This document shows, piece after piece, positions 53,367-62,679 of a stretch of DNA of 64,000 bases. This stretch comes from UBA6244 sp963676875 (GTDB lineage Bacteria > Bacteroidota > Bacteroidia > Bacteroidales > F082). Positions within the stretch are counted from its first letter, which is position 1, and each line of letters begins with the position of its first letter. The stretch spans positions 2,542,001 to 2,606,000 of the forward strand of contig OY781436.1 of assembly GCA_963676875.1 (NCBI GenBank), in the 5' to 3' direction. Position numbers and translations under genes: made by a program. The notes under the pieces are model-generated. The model ran no database searches. It worked only from the letters and a program-made list of their open reading frames with translations, and was not told the origin of the DNA.

Positions 53367-56300
53367 ATGAAAAATCTATTATCGGGCATTAAGAGCCCTG
53401 ACCACCTGGGTGCTTTGTCCATGGAAACAAAGGATTTGATCCGGCACAACAGTGAGGTTATTGAGCGTGCTTTGCTAAAGGCTGCCACCTTTAACGGCTT
53501 GGGCAAGCTGACCGTTACTGAGAAACCAACCCTGTCCATGAAAGAGGTCATCAAGGACTACAATCGTGGTGTCAGCACAGAAGAAATGCAGGCATGGGTG
53601 TATTATAAGCAGTCTTTAGGTGTTCCCATGACCGGATGGGAAGCTTATATGATCAAGGGTACGGTTAGCTCCGAGCAGCTCATCGCCACGGATCGCACCA
53701 TGATCAAGGACAATCATTTTCGTGATTTAAGAGAGGCCATCGCAGGGGAGGTGTTGGGTAAGTTTATCAAGGTTCACCAATATGCGGCGGGTGATCACTA
53801 CAATATTTTTCGCTCTCAGGAAGGGTTGTTTTACGTATCTAAAAACAAATCAAAGGTTCAAAAGTCATCGCATACTTTCAACAAAGCAGCCCTGGAGAAA
53901 TTAGTAGAGGCGGGAGCCCTGTATTATAGTGATGGGGAGCTGATGCCCTTTCCCATATTCACCTATGGCAACATGTATGACATTGAGCGCAAGCTCATCG
54001 CGGACAAGGACTATATTGTTGCCACCTATGGCATAGAGGTGTATGCCAAACATGAAAAGGCCATCAGGGAGCGTAAACCCTCCCTTCTCACCGTGTCCAA
54101 CCCCGATCCCAATGAGCGTCCCCAGATTGGACTGCTGAGCAGGTTCGCCTCAGATGAAGATTTCTTTTTCATTACCGAGGTTCGTGAGGAGTACATGAAC
54201 ATCAACCAGGCGGATCAGTTTAAAAAAACCAACGGACAGCTCAAGGCCAAGACCAAAAAGGAGAAAATAGATATCGATTTTGACGGGGTGACCAAATACA
54301 GCCTGCAACAGGTGTTTACTGTTTGGCTTTTTAGCCTGAATCCGGATTTGGACTTTGAAAAATCGGATGCAGTCAATATTGCCGATTATTATGTGTGGGG
54401 CAAGGTGTTAAAGGATGATGATTTGTCCAGCGAAGAAAAAGCGGAAATCAAATCAAGTGCCCGCATTGAAGGAGAAAGACTGTTCTCCAGGTTTCTCAAC
54501 GAGGTGTTAACCTTTGAAGATCAACAAAAGCTTGATTACAAATGGAACAGCATATACAATGCTCAGGCAGATTTGGCCTTTGAAAGGGTACCGGTAGGCT
54601 TTGCCATGTCCCGGTTCTTTAAATCCGGCGTGTTGCAGCTTACTCCCATTCAGAGAGAAGGAGTTGCCTTTATGGAAATGATGGGAAGCGGAATCAATGC
54701 CTTTGATGTGGGGGTGGGCAAGACAATGACCGCCATTGCCACCCTGGCCAACTTCCTTTCCAATGGCAAGTGCAAACGCCCCTTAATTGTCGTGCCAAAG
54801 CCCACATACAAAAAATGGATTCGTGAGATCGTTGGTTATGAAGACAAGCGCACCAAAACCTTTGTGCCAGGGGTATTGTCGGAAACCGGTGTTAAGATAA
54901 ATGATTGGGGAAACCTGGGCACCAGTTCCGTGGGCATGAACGTGAACAAACTCAATCTAAAAAAGGCCGTAGCTGAAAATACCATTACCGTTATCACCCA
55001 TGAGGGATTGACCAAGATTGGTTATTCGGAAAATGCCATGCGTGACATCTTTGATTCGCTGGTGGATATACTCACCCAGGAAAAGTTTAAAAAATCGGAT
55101 CGGGACAAGGAGAAAGAGCTTCAAAAGATCAGGGAAATGATGGGGGTTGGGTTAAAGGACAGCATTGCCGATATCGACACCCTGGGGTTTGACTATGTGG
55201 TAATTGATGAGGCGCACAACTTTAAGAATGTGTTTGCCGGTGTCGAGAGTGAAGAAGACCAGAACGGCAGAAAGCGAAAGCTTTACAACATGTCGGGAAG
55301 TGTTTCCAGCCGTGCCCAGAAGGCTTTTCTTTTGCTCAACTATATCCAGCGCAAGTTTGGCCGCAACACGATGCTACTAACGGCCACCCCGTTTTCCAAC
55401 TCACCGCTGGAGATTTACTCCATGCTCTCGCTGGTGGCCTGGGAGAGCTTAAAGAAGAATGGAATTGAGAACATCAAAACTTTTTTCGATCTGTTTGTGT
55501 TGCCAACGGTTGAGTGGGCGGCCAACTACAAGGAGGAGATTGTCGAAAAGGAGGTGATCAAGTCCTTTAGAAACCGCCTGCTCATGCAAAAACTGATCTA
55601 CAATCACATCCACTACAAAACCGGAGAGGAAGCCGGTGTGAAACGTCCCTGCAAGGTGAATTTGCCCCTGTTGTATGACTTTACTGGCAAGGGCAAACGT
55701 TTGCCCATGGAAAAGCAGGTGCTCACCTACATCAGGATGACGCCCAAGCAGCGAGAGATTCAAAATGGTATCGTGGCCATGTTTGAAAGTGCCACCCAGG
55801 GCAGGGGAGATAGCGCGCAAATGTTTCGTGCGCTCAACTATTCCCTTGACAACGCGCTCACCCCTTTTCTTCATTCCAAAACACCTCCCGGGGATTACCT
55901 GGACTTCATACGCAACAGCCCCAAGCTTAACTATGTGATGGATTGTATCAGTTCGGTAAAAGACTGGCATGAGAAAAGAAATGAAAACGTTTCGGGTCAG
56001 ATTATATACATGAACCGGGGGAAGGTGTTTTTCCCCCTGGTAAAGGAATATTTACAAAAGGAGCTGGGTTATAAAACCTCCATCAAATATGGTAAAAGCG
56101 TGGTGGATGAAGTGGAGATCATCACCAGCGACATTACCGATGGACGCAAGGAAAACATCAAGGAGGCTTTTCTGGATGGTGTTTGTAAGATCATCATTGG
56201 CACGGCCACCATTCGCGAAGGAATTGACTTGCAGAAAAAGGGTACGGTGATCTACAATACCTATCCGGAGTGGAACCCAACGGACATCCATCAGTTGGAG

Positions 56301-57425
56301 GGACGTATCTGGAGGCAGGGAAATGAGTTTGGCTTTGTCAGAATGGTGATGCCGCTCATTCAGGATTCCATGGATGTGTTCGTGTTCCAGAAGCTGGAGG
56401 AGAAAACTTCCCGTATCAACGACATATGGTACCGGGCAGATCGGGGCAACGTGCTGGATTTGGAAAGTCTCGACCCGCAGGAGGTCAAGCTGGCCCTGAT
56501 AACTGACGTTGGCCGGCTGGTGGCCATGTTCTTTGATCAGGAAAAAGAAAACCTCAACAGGGAGTTCAGAAAATTTCTCTCCCAGCTAAACATGCTCTCG
56601 GAGGTGACTATTGATATCTCCAGGTATAAATCTACCAAGGCTGATTTGGTGGAGAAAATCGGTTACAAATACAACCACCTGCTCAACCACATATGTTTTG
56701 ACAACAGGTATCTATCCAAAGAAACAGCCGAGGATCGTGCCAATTTCAAAGACAGGAAACTTATCTATGATCATGCCAAAGGATTAAAGGATGATCTGGA
56801 CAGGTTAAAGGAAACAGGGTATGCCGATGATAAGGACATGTTATCGGTGCTAAGAAAAATGGAGCGTTACCAAAGAGAGTTAAACATCCCGATGTATGAT
56901 CTGACTTATCGGGTGAATTGGTTCAAGGAATATGTGAGCAAGATAAGAAAAACAGAGCGTACGGTACTGCAACCGCGGGGTTATACCATCGATAGTGATT
57001 TATCCACTCTACTGGATGATCTCAAAAAGGAAAAGATTGCCATTATCAGAAAGTCATTCACTTATAGCGACATGACCAATGCCAAAAGGTGGCAGGACAT
57101 GGAAGATGCGGTTTTATACGATGAATATAGGTTTAAAGACCTTTCTTTTAATAAGACATCGGCCAACAAAAGTGATCGCTATTTGGAATTGTTGGAAGAA
57201 ATACAAACCAAGAAATCCACTTTGAATGTCGAGGGTAAAACAGCAGTTGAAAGGGCGGAGGAGTTTGCTTCGCTCAATTACCTGCTGAGCTACAAGGCAT
57301 ATGATATGCCCCGGGGAACCTGTCTTGTGCCCGATATCAACCCCCAGAATGAAGTGGATGAGATCGCCATCATGGAGATGGAAGCCTTAGCCCTGGAGCT
57401 GGAACTTGAACTACTTGAAATTTAA
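53367..57425 (+). CDS. Giant SNF2/DEAH-type helicase with C-terminal LELELL motif
   Basis: A 1,352-residue protein. Motif I DVGVGKT (residues 447-453), motif II DEAH (614-617), motif III LLTATPFSN, and motif VI in the second RecA lobe near residue 976 (QLEGRIWRQGN) mark a complete SNF2-like ATPase in the centre. The first 400 and last 330 residues are unassigned. It ends MEALALELELELLEI. Such helicases in phages (for example P1 DarB) travel with the particle and protect incoming DNA; here that role is inferred. Remodelling or replication roles are alternatives. Confidence 0.85.
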   Translation: MKNLLSGIKSPDHLGALSMETKDLIRHNSEVIERALLKAATFNGLGKLTVTEKPTLSMKEVIKDYNRGVSTEEMQAWVYYKQSLGVPMTGWEAYMIKGTVSSEQLIATDRTMIKDNHFRDLREAIAGEVLGKFIKVHQYAAGDHYNIFRSQEGLFYVSKNKSKVQKSSHTFNKAALEKLVEAGALYYSDGELMPFPIFTYGNMYDIERKLIADKDYIVATYGIEVYAKHEKAIRERKPSLLTVSNPDPNERPQIGLLSRFASDEDFFFITEVREEYMNINQADQFKKTNGQLKAKTKKEKIDIDFDGVTKYSLQQVFTVWLFSLNPDLDFEKSDAVNIADYYVWGKVLKDDDLSSEEKAEIKSSARIEGERLFSRFLNEVLTFEDQQKLDYKWNSIYNAQADLAFERVPVGFAMSRFFKSGVLQLTPIQREGVAFMEMMGSGINAFDVGVGKTMTAIATLANFLSNGKCKRPLIVVPKPTYKKWIREIVGYEDKRTKTFVPGVLSETGVKINDWGNLGTSSVGMNVNKLNLKKAVAENTITVITHEGLTKIGYSENAMRDIFDSLVDILTQEKFKKSDRDKEKELQKIREMMGVGLKDSIADIDTLGFDYVVIDEAHNFKNVFAGVESEEDQNGRKRKLYNMSGSVSSRAQKAFLLLNYIQRKFGRNTMLLTATPFSNSPLEIYSMLSLVAWESLKKNGIENIKTFFDLFVLPTVEWAANYKEEIVEKEVIKSFRNRLLMQKLIYNHIHYKTGEEAGVKRPCKVNLPLLYDFTGKGKRLPMEKQVLTYIRMTPKQREIQNGIVAMFESATQGRGDSAQMFRALNYSLDNALTPFLHSKTPPGDYLDFIRNSPKLNYVMDCISSVKDWHEKRNENVSGQIIYMNRGKVFFPLVKEYLQKELGYKTSIKYGKSVVDEVEIITSDITDGRKENIKEAFLDGVCKIIIGTATIREGIDLQKKGTVIYNTYPEWNPTDIHQLEGRIWRQGNEFGFVRMVMPLIQDSMDVFVFQKLEEKTSRINDIWYRADRGNVLDLESLDPQEVKLALITDVGRLVAMFFDQEKENLNREFRKFLSQLNMLSEVTIDISRYKSTKADLVEKIGYKYNHLLNHICFDNRYLSKETAEDRANFKDRKLIYDHAKGLKDDLDRLKETGYADDKDMLSVLRKMERYQRELNIPMYDLTYRVNWFKEYVSKIRKTERTVLQPRGYTIDSDLSTLLDDLKKEKIAIIRKSFTYSDMTNAKRWQDMEDAVLYDEYRFKDLSFNKTSANKSDRYLELLEEIQTKKSTLNVEGKTAVERAEEFASLNYLLSYKAYDMPRGTCLVPDINPQNEVDEIAIMEMEALALELELELLEI

Positions 57426-57445
57426 TCAATAAAAAAACGAAAAAT

Positions 57446-59233
57446 ATGAAAATCACTGCCCAAAACTACCAGGAGATGATACGTACTATCAACCTGGATG
57501 AACTTCCTGAGCTGCTTCAGCGCAGCCATGCCATGGCCAGCAAGTCCATTGAAAGTAATATGTATGAAAAGAATGACAACATTAAGCGTGTAGTGGACAC
57601 TTATATTGCAAAGCTGAATGAGTACCTTGGCAAGCAACAAAGCCAGCCCGGGAGTAAAAAGAAGCAAAAAGCTCCAAAACCTGAAAAAAAGAAGGCTGCC
57701 CCAAAGGCAAAAGCAGCTGCAAAAGAAAAGCAGCCAAAGAGCCAGGTGCAGCAGGTGTCAGAGGTGGATTTGGAGGTTCGTTTCATCAAGAGGTACATTC
57801 TTTTGGATGGGAAAATGAAAACCAAGGCACAGCTGTTGACCTTTATTAATTCCTTACAGCGGGCCATCGAGAAAAGGCAAATCCGCAAGGAGTCCAAATA
57901 TGCAGTGGAGATAAGGCATATACAAAACGAACTGATCAAGATATACAATGATCCAGGCGTTGGAAGCTCATTCACTTTCCAGTTCGACAAAAAGGATGAG
58001 GCCTTAATGGGTAAGTTCCGTGGTATTGCCTCAAGTCAGGCGCAACGCACCTCTGTTCGTCTGATCAGTCGCTATATTGGCATTCATGGCAAATCAGCCG
58101 TTAAAGAAAAGGCAGAGCGTTTGCTTAAAGCAATTACCGGTGCTTTCAAAACAAAAAAAGTACACAACGACGACCCCTATTTCAGTGAACTCAAGAACAT
58201 CGAGGATAACCTCAAATCCTTTGTGAATCAGAAAAAGGAAGTTTTGAAGATCGATGCTGTTACCTTAAAAGGACTTCAAGGCATCCCCGGTGTCGGACTG
58301 ATTGCCTACAACCAGGATATCAAACCCGGTGATCGGGTTCGTTGCCCAAATGGTGAAACCGGTGTTGTGGACAGGGTGAATACCCAGACCCTGACACTCA
58401 AAGACAAACCCGGTCGTGCCGTTAACAAAAAGTATGTTTCCAAAGTGGGCACAGGCAAAAGCAGGTACGGTTCCGGCAATCATTTCCGTGGACTAAAAGG
58501 TGTGGGAGATATTGTCAGTTCCACGGAGCTTGAAAAGATGAACTACCATACTTATGGGTTTACCGGCAAATGGAAATCCCTTATTGGTGATCCGTCAGAA
58601 CCCTTCACGCTCATGTTCTGGAGCAAACCCGGGAAAGGAAAATCATCTTTGGCCATCGAGCTGGCGCACTACATAGCCAGTACTTTCAATAAAGTGGTGT
58701 TGTATGCAGCCGTGGAGGAAGGTTTTGCCTACACGACACATGAAAAGTTTGCCCGGTTAAATGCCGCTCATCCCAACATTGCCATCTCACCCAGGCTGCC
58801 GATGGATTTGAGTGGCTTTGATGTGGTGTTTATCGATTCGGTAAGCCGCATGCACATGGAACCGGCAGATTTTATCGCCCTTAAGACCAAATACCCTGAC
58901 AAAACATTTGTGCTGATATTCCAGGCTGTGGGTGATGGGGGATACCGTGGTTCTAAGGAGTGGGAACATGAAGTGGATGTGAGTATTAACATCAATGACA
59001 ATGGCTATGCACGTGCCGAGAAAACCCGTTTTGGTGGCACCGGAGGTTTGAAGGTTTTTGAGGGTACTGCCGACCAGATTTACAAGTTCACCCACTTGCA
59101 GGATGCTGAAAAGTTCGTGGCCAACCGCAAGAATGAAAAGCTGTACATGGTCCAGGGTGATGATGGGAAAATCTGGGTGACCAACCGCGACAAGGCCGAT
59201 CAGCTCAAAGGTCAGGGATACGCCTCTTACTAA
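57446..59233 (+). CDS. RadA/KaiC-like RecA-fold ATPase with basic linker
   Basis: A 595-residue protein. The N terminus is helical, followed by an A/K/P-rich linker (about 68-105) and helical repeats. The C-terminal third is a RecA-fold ATPase: Walker A KPGKGKSS (394-401), VEEG, Walker B VVFIDSVSR (464 is the Asp), and the RadA-like sequence EWEHEVDVSI...EKTRFGGTGGLKVFE. RadA helps branch migration. As the only RecA-fold motor besides the helicase, it could drive recombination, replication or even packaging; the last is a guess. A terminator follows. Confidence 0.65.
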   Translation: MKITAQNYQEMIRTINLDELPELLQRSHAMASKSIESNMYEKNDNIKRVVDTYIAKLNEYLGKQQSQPGSKKKQKAPKPEKKKAAPKAKAAAKEKQPKSQVQQVSEVDLEVRFIKRYILLDGKMKTKAQLLTFINSLQRAIEKRQIRKESKYAVEIRHIQNELIKIYNDPGVGSSFTFQFDKKDEALMGKFRGIASSQAQRTSVRLISRYIGIHGKSAVKEKAERLLKAITGAFKTKKVHNDDPYFSELKNIEDNLKSFVNQKKEVLKIDAVTLKGLQGIPGVGLIAYNQDIKPGDRVRCPNGETGVVDRVNTQTLTLKDKPGRAVNKKYVSKVGTGKSRYGSGNHFRGLKGVGDIVSSTELEKMNYHTYGFTGKWKSLIGDPSEPFTLMFWSKPGKGKSSLAIELAHYIASTFNKVVLYAAVEEGFAYTTHEKFARLNAAHPNIAISPRLPMDLSGFDVVFIDSVSRMHMEPADFIALKTKYPDKTFVLIFQAVGDGGYRGSKEWEHEVDVSININDNGYARAEKTRFGGTGGLKVFEGTADQIYKFTHLQDAEKFVANRKNEKLYMVQGDDGKIWVTNRDKADQLKGQGYASY

Positions 59234-59288
59234 ACACGTTATTGAATACACCTGCCTCTTTTATTTTGTTCTGCATCCATTATTGCTG

Positions 59289-59317
59289 CCGGGCTTGGAA
59301 ACAAGTCCGGTTTTTTT
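59289..59317 (+). terminator. Terminator closing the late block
   Basis: CCGGGCTTG (59289-59297) pairs with CAAGTCCGG (59102+200, i.e. 59302-59310) with one mismatch, then T7 at 59311-59317. Confidence 0.8.
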
Positions 59318-59349
59318 GTGGGTTCGTGATAGATTGAGTGAAACTTTCG

Positions 59350-61537
59350 ATTTAACCCAAGTTGCAGCCAAATCATCAAAAACCAAGAAAAAACAGCCTA
59401 AAATGAGATATTTTAGGGTGGAAATGGGGGTATTTAGCCCAGTTTGTTTTGTAATAGGTTGATAATCAATGTTTGATTTTTTGAATTCTCATTTGTAGTA
59501 CACAAGGGGGTATTGATTTTCAAATAATTACATGCTTACTTTGCATTTATGTATTTCAAAGTATCCATGCGTACCAATCCTAAGACAGACCGTTATTCGG
59601 GCTATTACCGATTAGTGGAAAGCTACCGTAATACTAATGATAGGGTATGCCACCGGACGATTTTGAATGCCGGTTATCTTGATGAATTATCCACCGACCA
59701 ATTAAATCTTATCCAGAAAATACTTACACAAAAAGTTTCCCATCCTGAAACACCATTATTCGAGCTTCCCTTCACAGATGATGCAACGGTGATCCGGTAT
59801 GTGGATGAATTTTACAACCGAATGGTTGCCGAGAAACGTATTGATGTCTTGTTGGAAAGACAGCAAAAGAAAGCGCCTAAAGACGGCAAAGACCTACAAA
59901 CCATAGACATCAACAGTATCAAAAACAAAGACGTCCGGGAAGTTGGTGCCGAATGGTTGTCCTATCAGGCCATGAGTCAATTACAAATTGCCCCCTTTTT
60001 GGAAGGTCAGGGCTGGAGTCAGGATGAGATAAAACTGGCTCAAAGCCATATCATCAGTCGTGCCATATATCCGGCTTCAGAGCTGGAAACTTCCCGTTGG
60101 ATACAGCAGAACTCCTCAGTATGTGAGGTTACAGGTTATGATATCGAAAAGATTACAAAAGACCGGCTGTACAATATTTCAAAAAAACTGTATTCAGAGA
60201 AACAAGCATTGGAACAACATCTGTCTGTTCGTACCAACGAGTTGTTCGATATTCAGGATAAGATCATGCTTTACGACCTTACCAACACCTATTTTGAAGG
60301 CCGCAAACAAGGAAGTAAATTGGCCAAATATGGACGGAGCAAAGAAAAACGCAACGATGCAAAAATAGTTGTGTTGGCCTTGGTAGTCAATCCGGAAGGC
60401 TTTATCAAATACTCTTCCATTTTAGAAGGAAACATTGCTGATTCTAAAACGCTGGAAGGGATGATTAACGAACTTCGGATTAAAACATCTTCTTCTACAA
60501 AAAAAGCGCTTGTAGTAATTGATGCCGGTATTGCCACCGATGCCAATCTGAAAATGATCAAAGACAAGGGCTATGATTATTTGTGTGTCAGTCGTTCGAG
60601 TTTAAAAAACTATAACATTGAGGCCGGTGCAACAACGATTACCATCACAGACAATAAAAAACAAAAAATAGACCTTTGCCGTGTCAAATCAGATCGAAAC
60701 ACAGATTACTACCTCAAAGTAGAGAGCCACTCCAAGGAGTTGAAAGAACGTTCCATGAACGAGCAGTTTCGCTCACGATTTGAATCCGGGTTACAGAAAA
60801 TAGCCGACAGTTTGACCAAGAAAGGAGGTGTAAAACAGCAAGACAAAGTGCATGAACGTATTGGCAGGTTAAAGCAGAAATACCCTTCCATTCAACGATA
60901 TTTTGACATCGATATTCAAGTAAAAGAAGATGATCTCCCCAAGAGAAAAAAGAGAGCAAACATTGCGACAGAAGAAAAGAAGAAGATAGTAACATCCATA
61001 AAATGGGCTGTTAAAGAAGGTGTTGACATAAATGCCCGAAGTGGCGTGTATTTTCTGCGTACATCATTAGAAGCCAATTCAGAGAATGCGGTATGGCAAT
61101 TTTACAACACCATCAGAGAAATAGAAGCCACGTTCCGGGTTCTGAAAACAGACCTGGATTTACGCCCCATCTACCATCAAAAAGACGAAAGCACCATGGC
61201 TCACCTGCACCTGGGACTGCTGGCATATTGGATCGTAAATACGGTGCGTCACCAATTAAAACAAGAAGGTATTCATAGTGGATGGAAAGAGATCGTTCGT
61301 ACGATGAATACACAAAAGGCTATCACAACCCTCGCTCAGAACACCCACAACGAAGTCATTATGATCCGCCGCTGCTCAGAGCCAAACCAGCATGTGAGAA
61401 AACTTTATGATGCCCTCAAATTTAAATACGCCCCCTTTACAAAGAAAAAATCTGTAGTACACAAATCTGAACTCGAAAATTGCCAATCTACTGATATGCA
61501 AATATCTTTGTCAGGTTAGCTGCAAAATGGGTTAAAT
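59350..61537 (+). mobile_element. IS1634-like insertion sequence
   Basis: Imperfect terminal inverted repeats of 19 bases flank the transposase: 59350-59368 (ATTTAACCCaagTTGCAGC) and 61519-61537 (its inverse, ATTTAACCCattTTGCAGC), 17 of 19 matching. The right repeat overlaps the transposase stop codon. I see no clear target duplication next to the repeats, so the exact outer ends are uncertain by a few bases. Confidence 0.7.
59549..61519 (+). CDS. IS1634-family (IS4-like) DDE transposase
   Basis: A 656-residue transposase. It starts with the family N terminus (YFKVSMRTNPKTDRYSGYYRLVESY). DDE positions are readable at IMLYDLTNTYFEG, VVIDAGIATDANL and IREIEATFRVLKTDLDLRPIYHQ. It looks intact and may be active. 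Confidence 0.9.
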   Translation: MYFKVSMRTNPKTDRYSGYYRLVESYRNTNDRVCHRTILNAGYLDELSTDQLNLIQKILTQKVSHPETPLFELPFTDDATVIRYVDEFYNRMVAEKRIDVLLERQQKKAPKDGKDLQTIDINSIKNKDVREVGAEWLSYQAMSQLQIAPFLEGQGWSQDEIKLAQSHIISRAIYPASELETSRWIQQNSSVCEVTGYDIEKITKDRLYNISKKLYSEKQALEQHLSVRTNELFDIQDKIMLYDLTNTYFEGRKQGSKLAKYGRSKEKRNDAKIVVLALVVNPEGFIKYSSILEGNIADSKTLEGMINELRIKTSSSTKKALVVIDAGIATDANLKMIKDKGYDYLCVSRSSLKNYNIEAGATTITITDNKKQKIDLCRVKSDRNTDYYLKVESHSKELKERSMNEQFRSRFESGLQKIADSLTKKGGVKQQDKVHERIGRLKQKYPSIQRYFDIDIQVKEDDLPKRKKRANIATEEKKKIVTSIKWAVKEGVDINARSGVYFLRTSLEANSENAVWQFYNTIREIEATFRVLKTDLDLRPIYHQKDESTMAHLHLGLLAYWIVNTVRHQLKQEGIHSGWKEIVRTMNTQKAITTLAQNTHNEVIMIRRCSEPNQHVRKLYDALKFKYAPFTKKKSVVHKSELENCQSTDMQISLSG

Positions 61538-61686
61538 GAAATAATAAATGGGGGGCTAAAACAGTATCAATTGTTTAGATTTAAGTAAATCTAATAATAT
61601 TCAGAATATCAACCTGTTAATAAACCTTGAAGTTGTCAACAATTGGGAAGGTTTTAAAAGGGGGATAGGGTTTTTTAGACAGTCTG
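61538..61686. other. Spacer between IS and cassette-like region
   Basis: AT-rich, no gene seen. Contains TATCAACCTG, resembling a segment near 59455 inside the IS, but too short to interpret. Confidence 0.4.
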
Positions 61687-61820
61687 ACGGTTGGCACATG
61701 TTGTTGGGGCGGATTTCGGAGAGCGTTCCTGTCCGAAGGACACGGAACTGCGATGCGGGAATCCGCAGTTGGCGTACCACCGAACCCCGCCCTGCAATAT
61801 GTACTGTATTAGCAACGGTA
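61687..61820 (-). repeat. Hairpin-forming spacer 1 (cassette-border-like)
   Basis: Bounded by ACGGTTGGCA at the left and TTAGCAACGG at the right. The flanks pair imperfectly (ACATGTTG..GGGCGG..TTCGG with its inverse). On the minus strand it lies after the stop of the DUF2971 gene and ends GTGCCAACCGTCAG, like spacer 2. Confidence 0.5.
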
Positions 61821-61825
61821 ATTTA

Positions 61826-62626
61826 TTATTCAATTTGTTCCAAGACTAATCCAAAGTCATATTTATCCTTGCTTGCTTTAAATATTTTGACTCGAAGTCC
61901 TAGATACTTTTTACAAGTTTTTATAATATCTTTTGTTTGTTTAAAATCTGCTCGACACCCAATAATTACTTTATTAATTGTGTTCGCATCGAGTTTTATA
62001 ATTCTATTTTCTATATGATTTTTACTTAATCTCCATTCGTTTTCGTAACTCCATAAATCAGATTTATAGAAGAATTTTTTATGAAATTGTTCCGTTGTAT
62101 CATCTAGTCCTGTAATAGTTGGGTATTGTGATTGGTAGACAATCGGTTCAAGATAATCGAAGTCATAATTTTGAAATAATGATTTAGTCTCTAATCCCAC
62201 CACAAATCCAGTGTGGTCCTTAGAATAATGAGACCACATTAAAATATTATCTGGAACAGAAGACAATGATAGAAGTCCAATTATTGAATCCCATTTTTCT
62301 AATTGCTCAGGTCTTTCACTAGCTAATTTGTCTGGATGCCAGAATGTTTTTTCATCGGTTACCTTTTTTGCATACTCCCGTACTAGCTTTTGGTCTTTAT
62401 CTTTATGTACAATATTTATTAATTCTAAGTTCTTTTCAAAACATTCTTCATAAGTCATTAAATCCCATCGAATCGGGATATTTCCATCAAAAGGGTCATT
62501 GAATTCAGATGGTTTTGGAAAATAGATTTCTCGTTGAATTAATAATCTACGATGAAATTCATTAGACCAGTCTCTGTATTTATATAGAGTCTGCGGAAGT
62601 TCAATATTTGATATCCTTCTTGTCAT
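61826..62626 (-). CDS. DUF2971 family protein
   Basis: A 266-residue cytoplasmic protein. Family pattern: LYKYRDW near the start, YFPKPSEFNDPFD, MWSHYSKDHTGFVVGLE and YENEWRL. The family is widespread, often on mobile DNA and near defence genes; the biochemical function is unknown. Low GC compared with the element. Confidence 0.75.
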   Translation of the reverse strand: MTRRISNIELPQTLYKYRDWSNEFHRRLLIQREIYFPKPSEFNDPFDGNIPIRWDLMTYEECFEKNLELINIVHKDKDQKLVREYAKKVTDEKTFWHPDKLASERPEQLEKWDSIIGLLSLSSVPDNILMWSHYSKDHTGFVVGLETKSLFQNYDFDYLEPIVYQSQYPTITGLDDTTEQFHKKFFYKSDLWSYENEWRLSKNHIENRIIKLDANTINKVIIGCRADFKQTKDIIKTCKKYLGLRVKIFKASKDKYDFGLVLEQIE

Positions 62627-62679
62627 TTATAGTTTTCTATTTTTCTCCATTTTTTCTCTTTGTTGTCGAAAACGAATCT

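Larger units (their letters stand above)
29620..59317. mobile_element. Integrated virus-like element (provirus) without recognisable integrase or terminase
   Basis: Limits are approximate: from the repressor gene to the terminator after the RadA-like gene. The layout is that of a temperate virus: divergent repressor/Cro switch, early DNA-binding genes, and one long late block with lysis genes, a fibre and structural-type proteins. Most late genes overlap or nearly touch. Hallmarks of tailed phages (terminase, portal, HK97 capsid, tail tube, tape measure) and any integrase were looked for and not recognised. Many late proteins carry single membrane helices. I found no convincing direct repeat marking attachment sites between 28,870-29,620 and 59,234-59,349. 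Confidence 0.7.

Noticed and set aside
29620..59317. Interpretation as an ordinary tailed prophage
   Set aside because: No terminase, portal, head protease of the usual type, tail or tape-measure gene could be recognised, and the density of single-helix membrane proteins is wrong for that type.
29620..59317. Interpretation as a CTnDOT-like conjugative element because of the methylase and large helicase
   Set aside because: No relaxase, TraG-type coupling protein or Tra mating-pair genes were seen, while lysis and fibre genes are present.
59451..61615. Second inverted repeat AGGTTGATA/TATCAACCT around the transposase as IS ends
   Set aside because: It is only 9 bases and its left copy lies inside the better 19-base terminal repeats.
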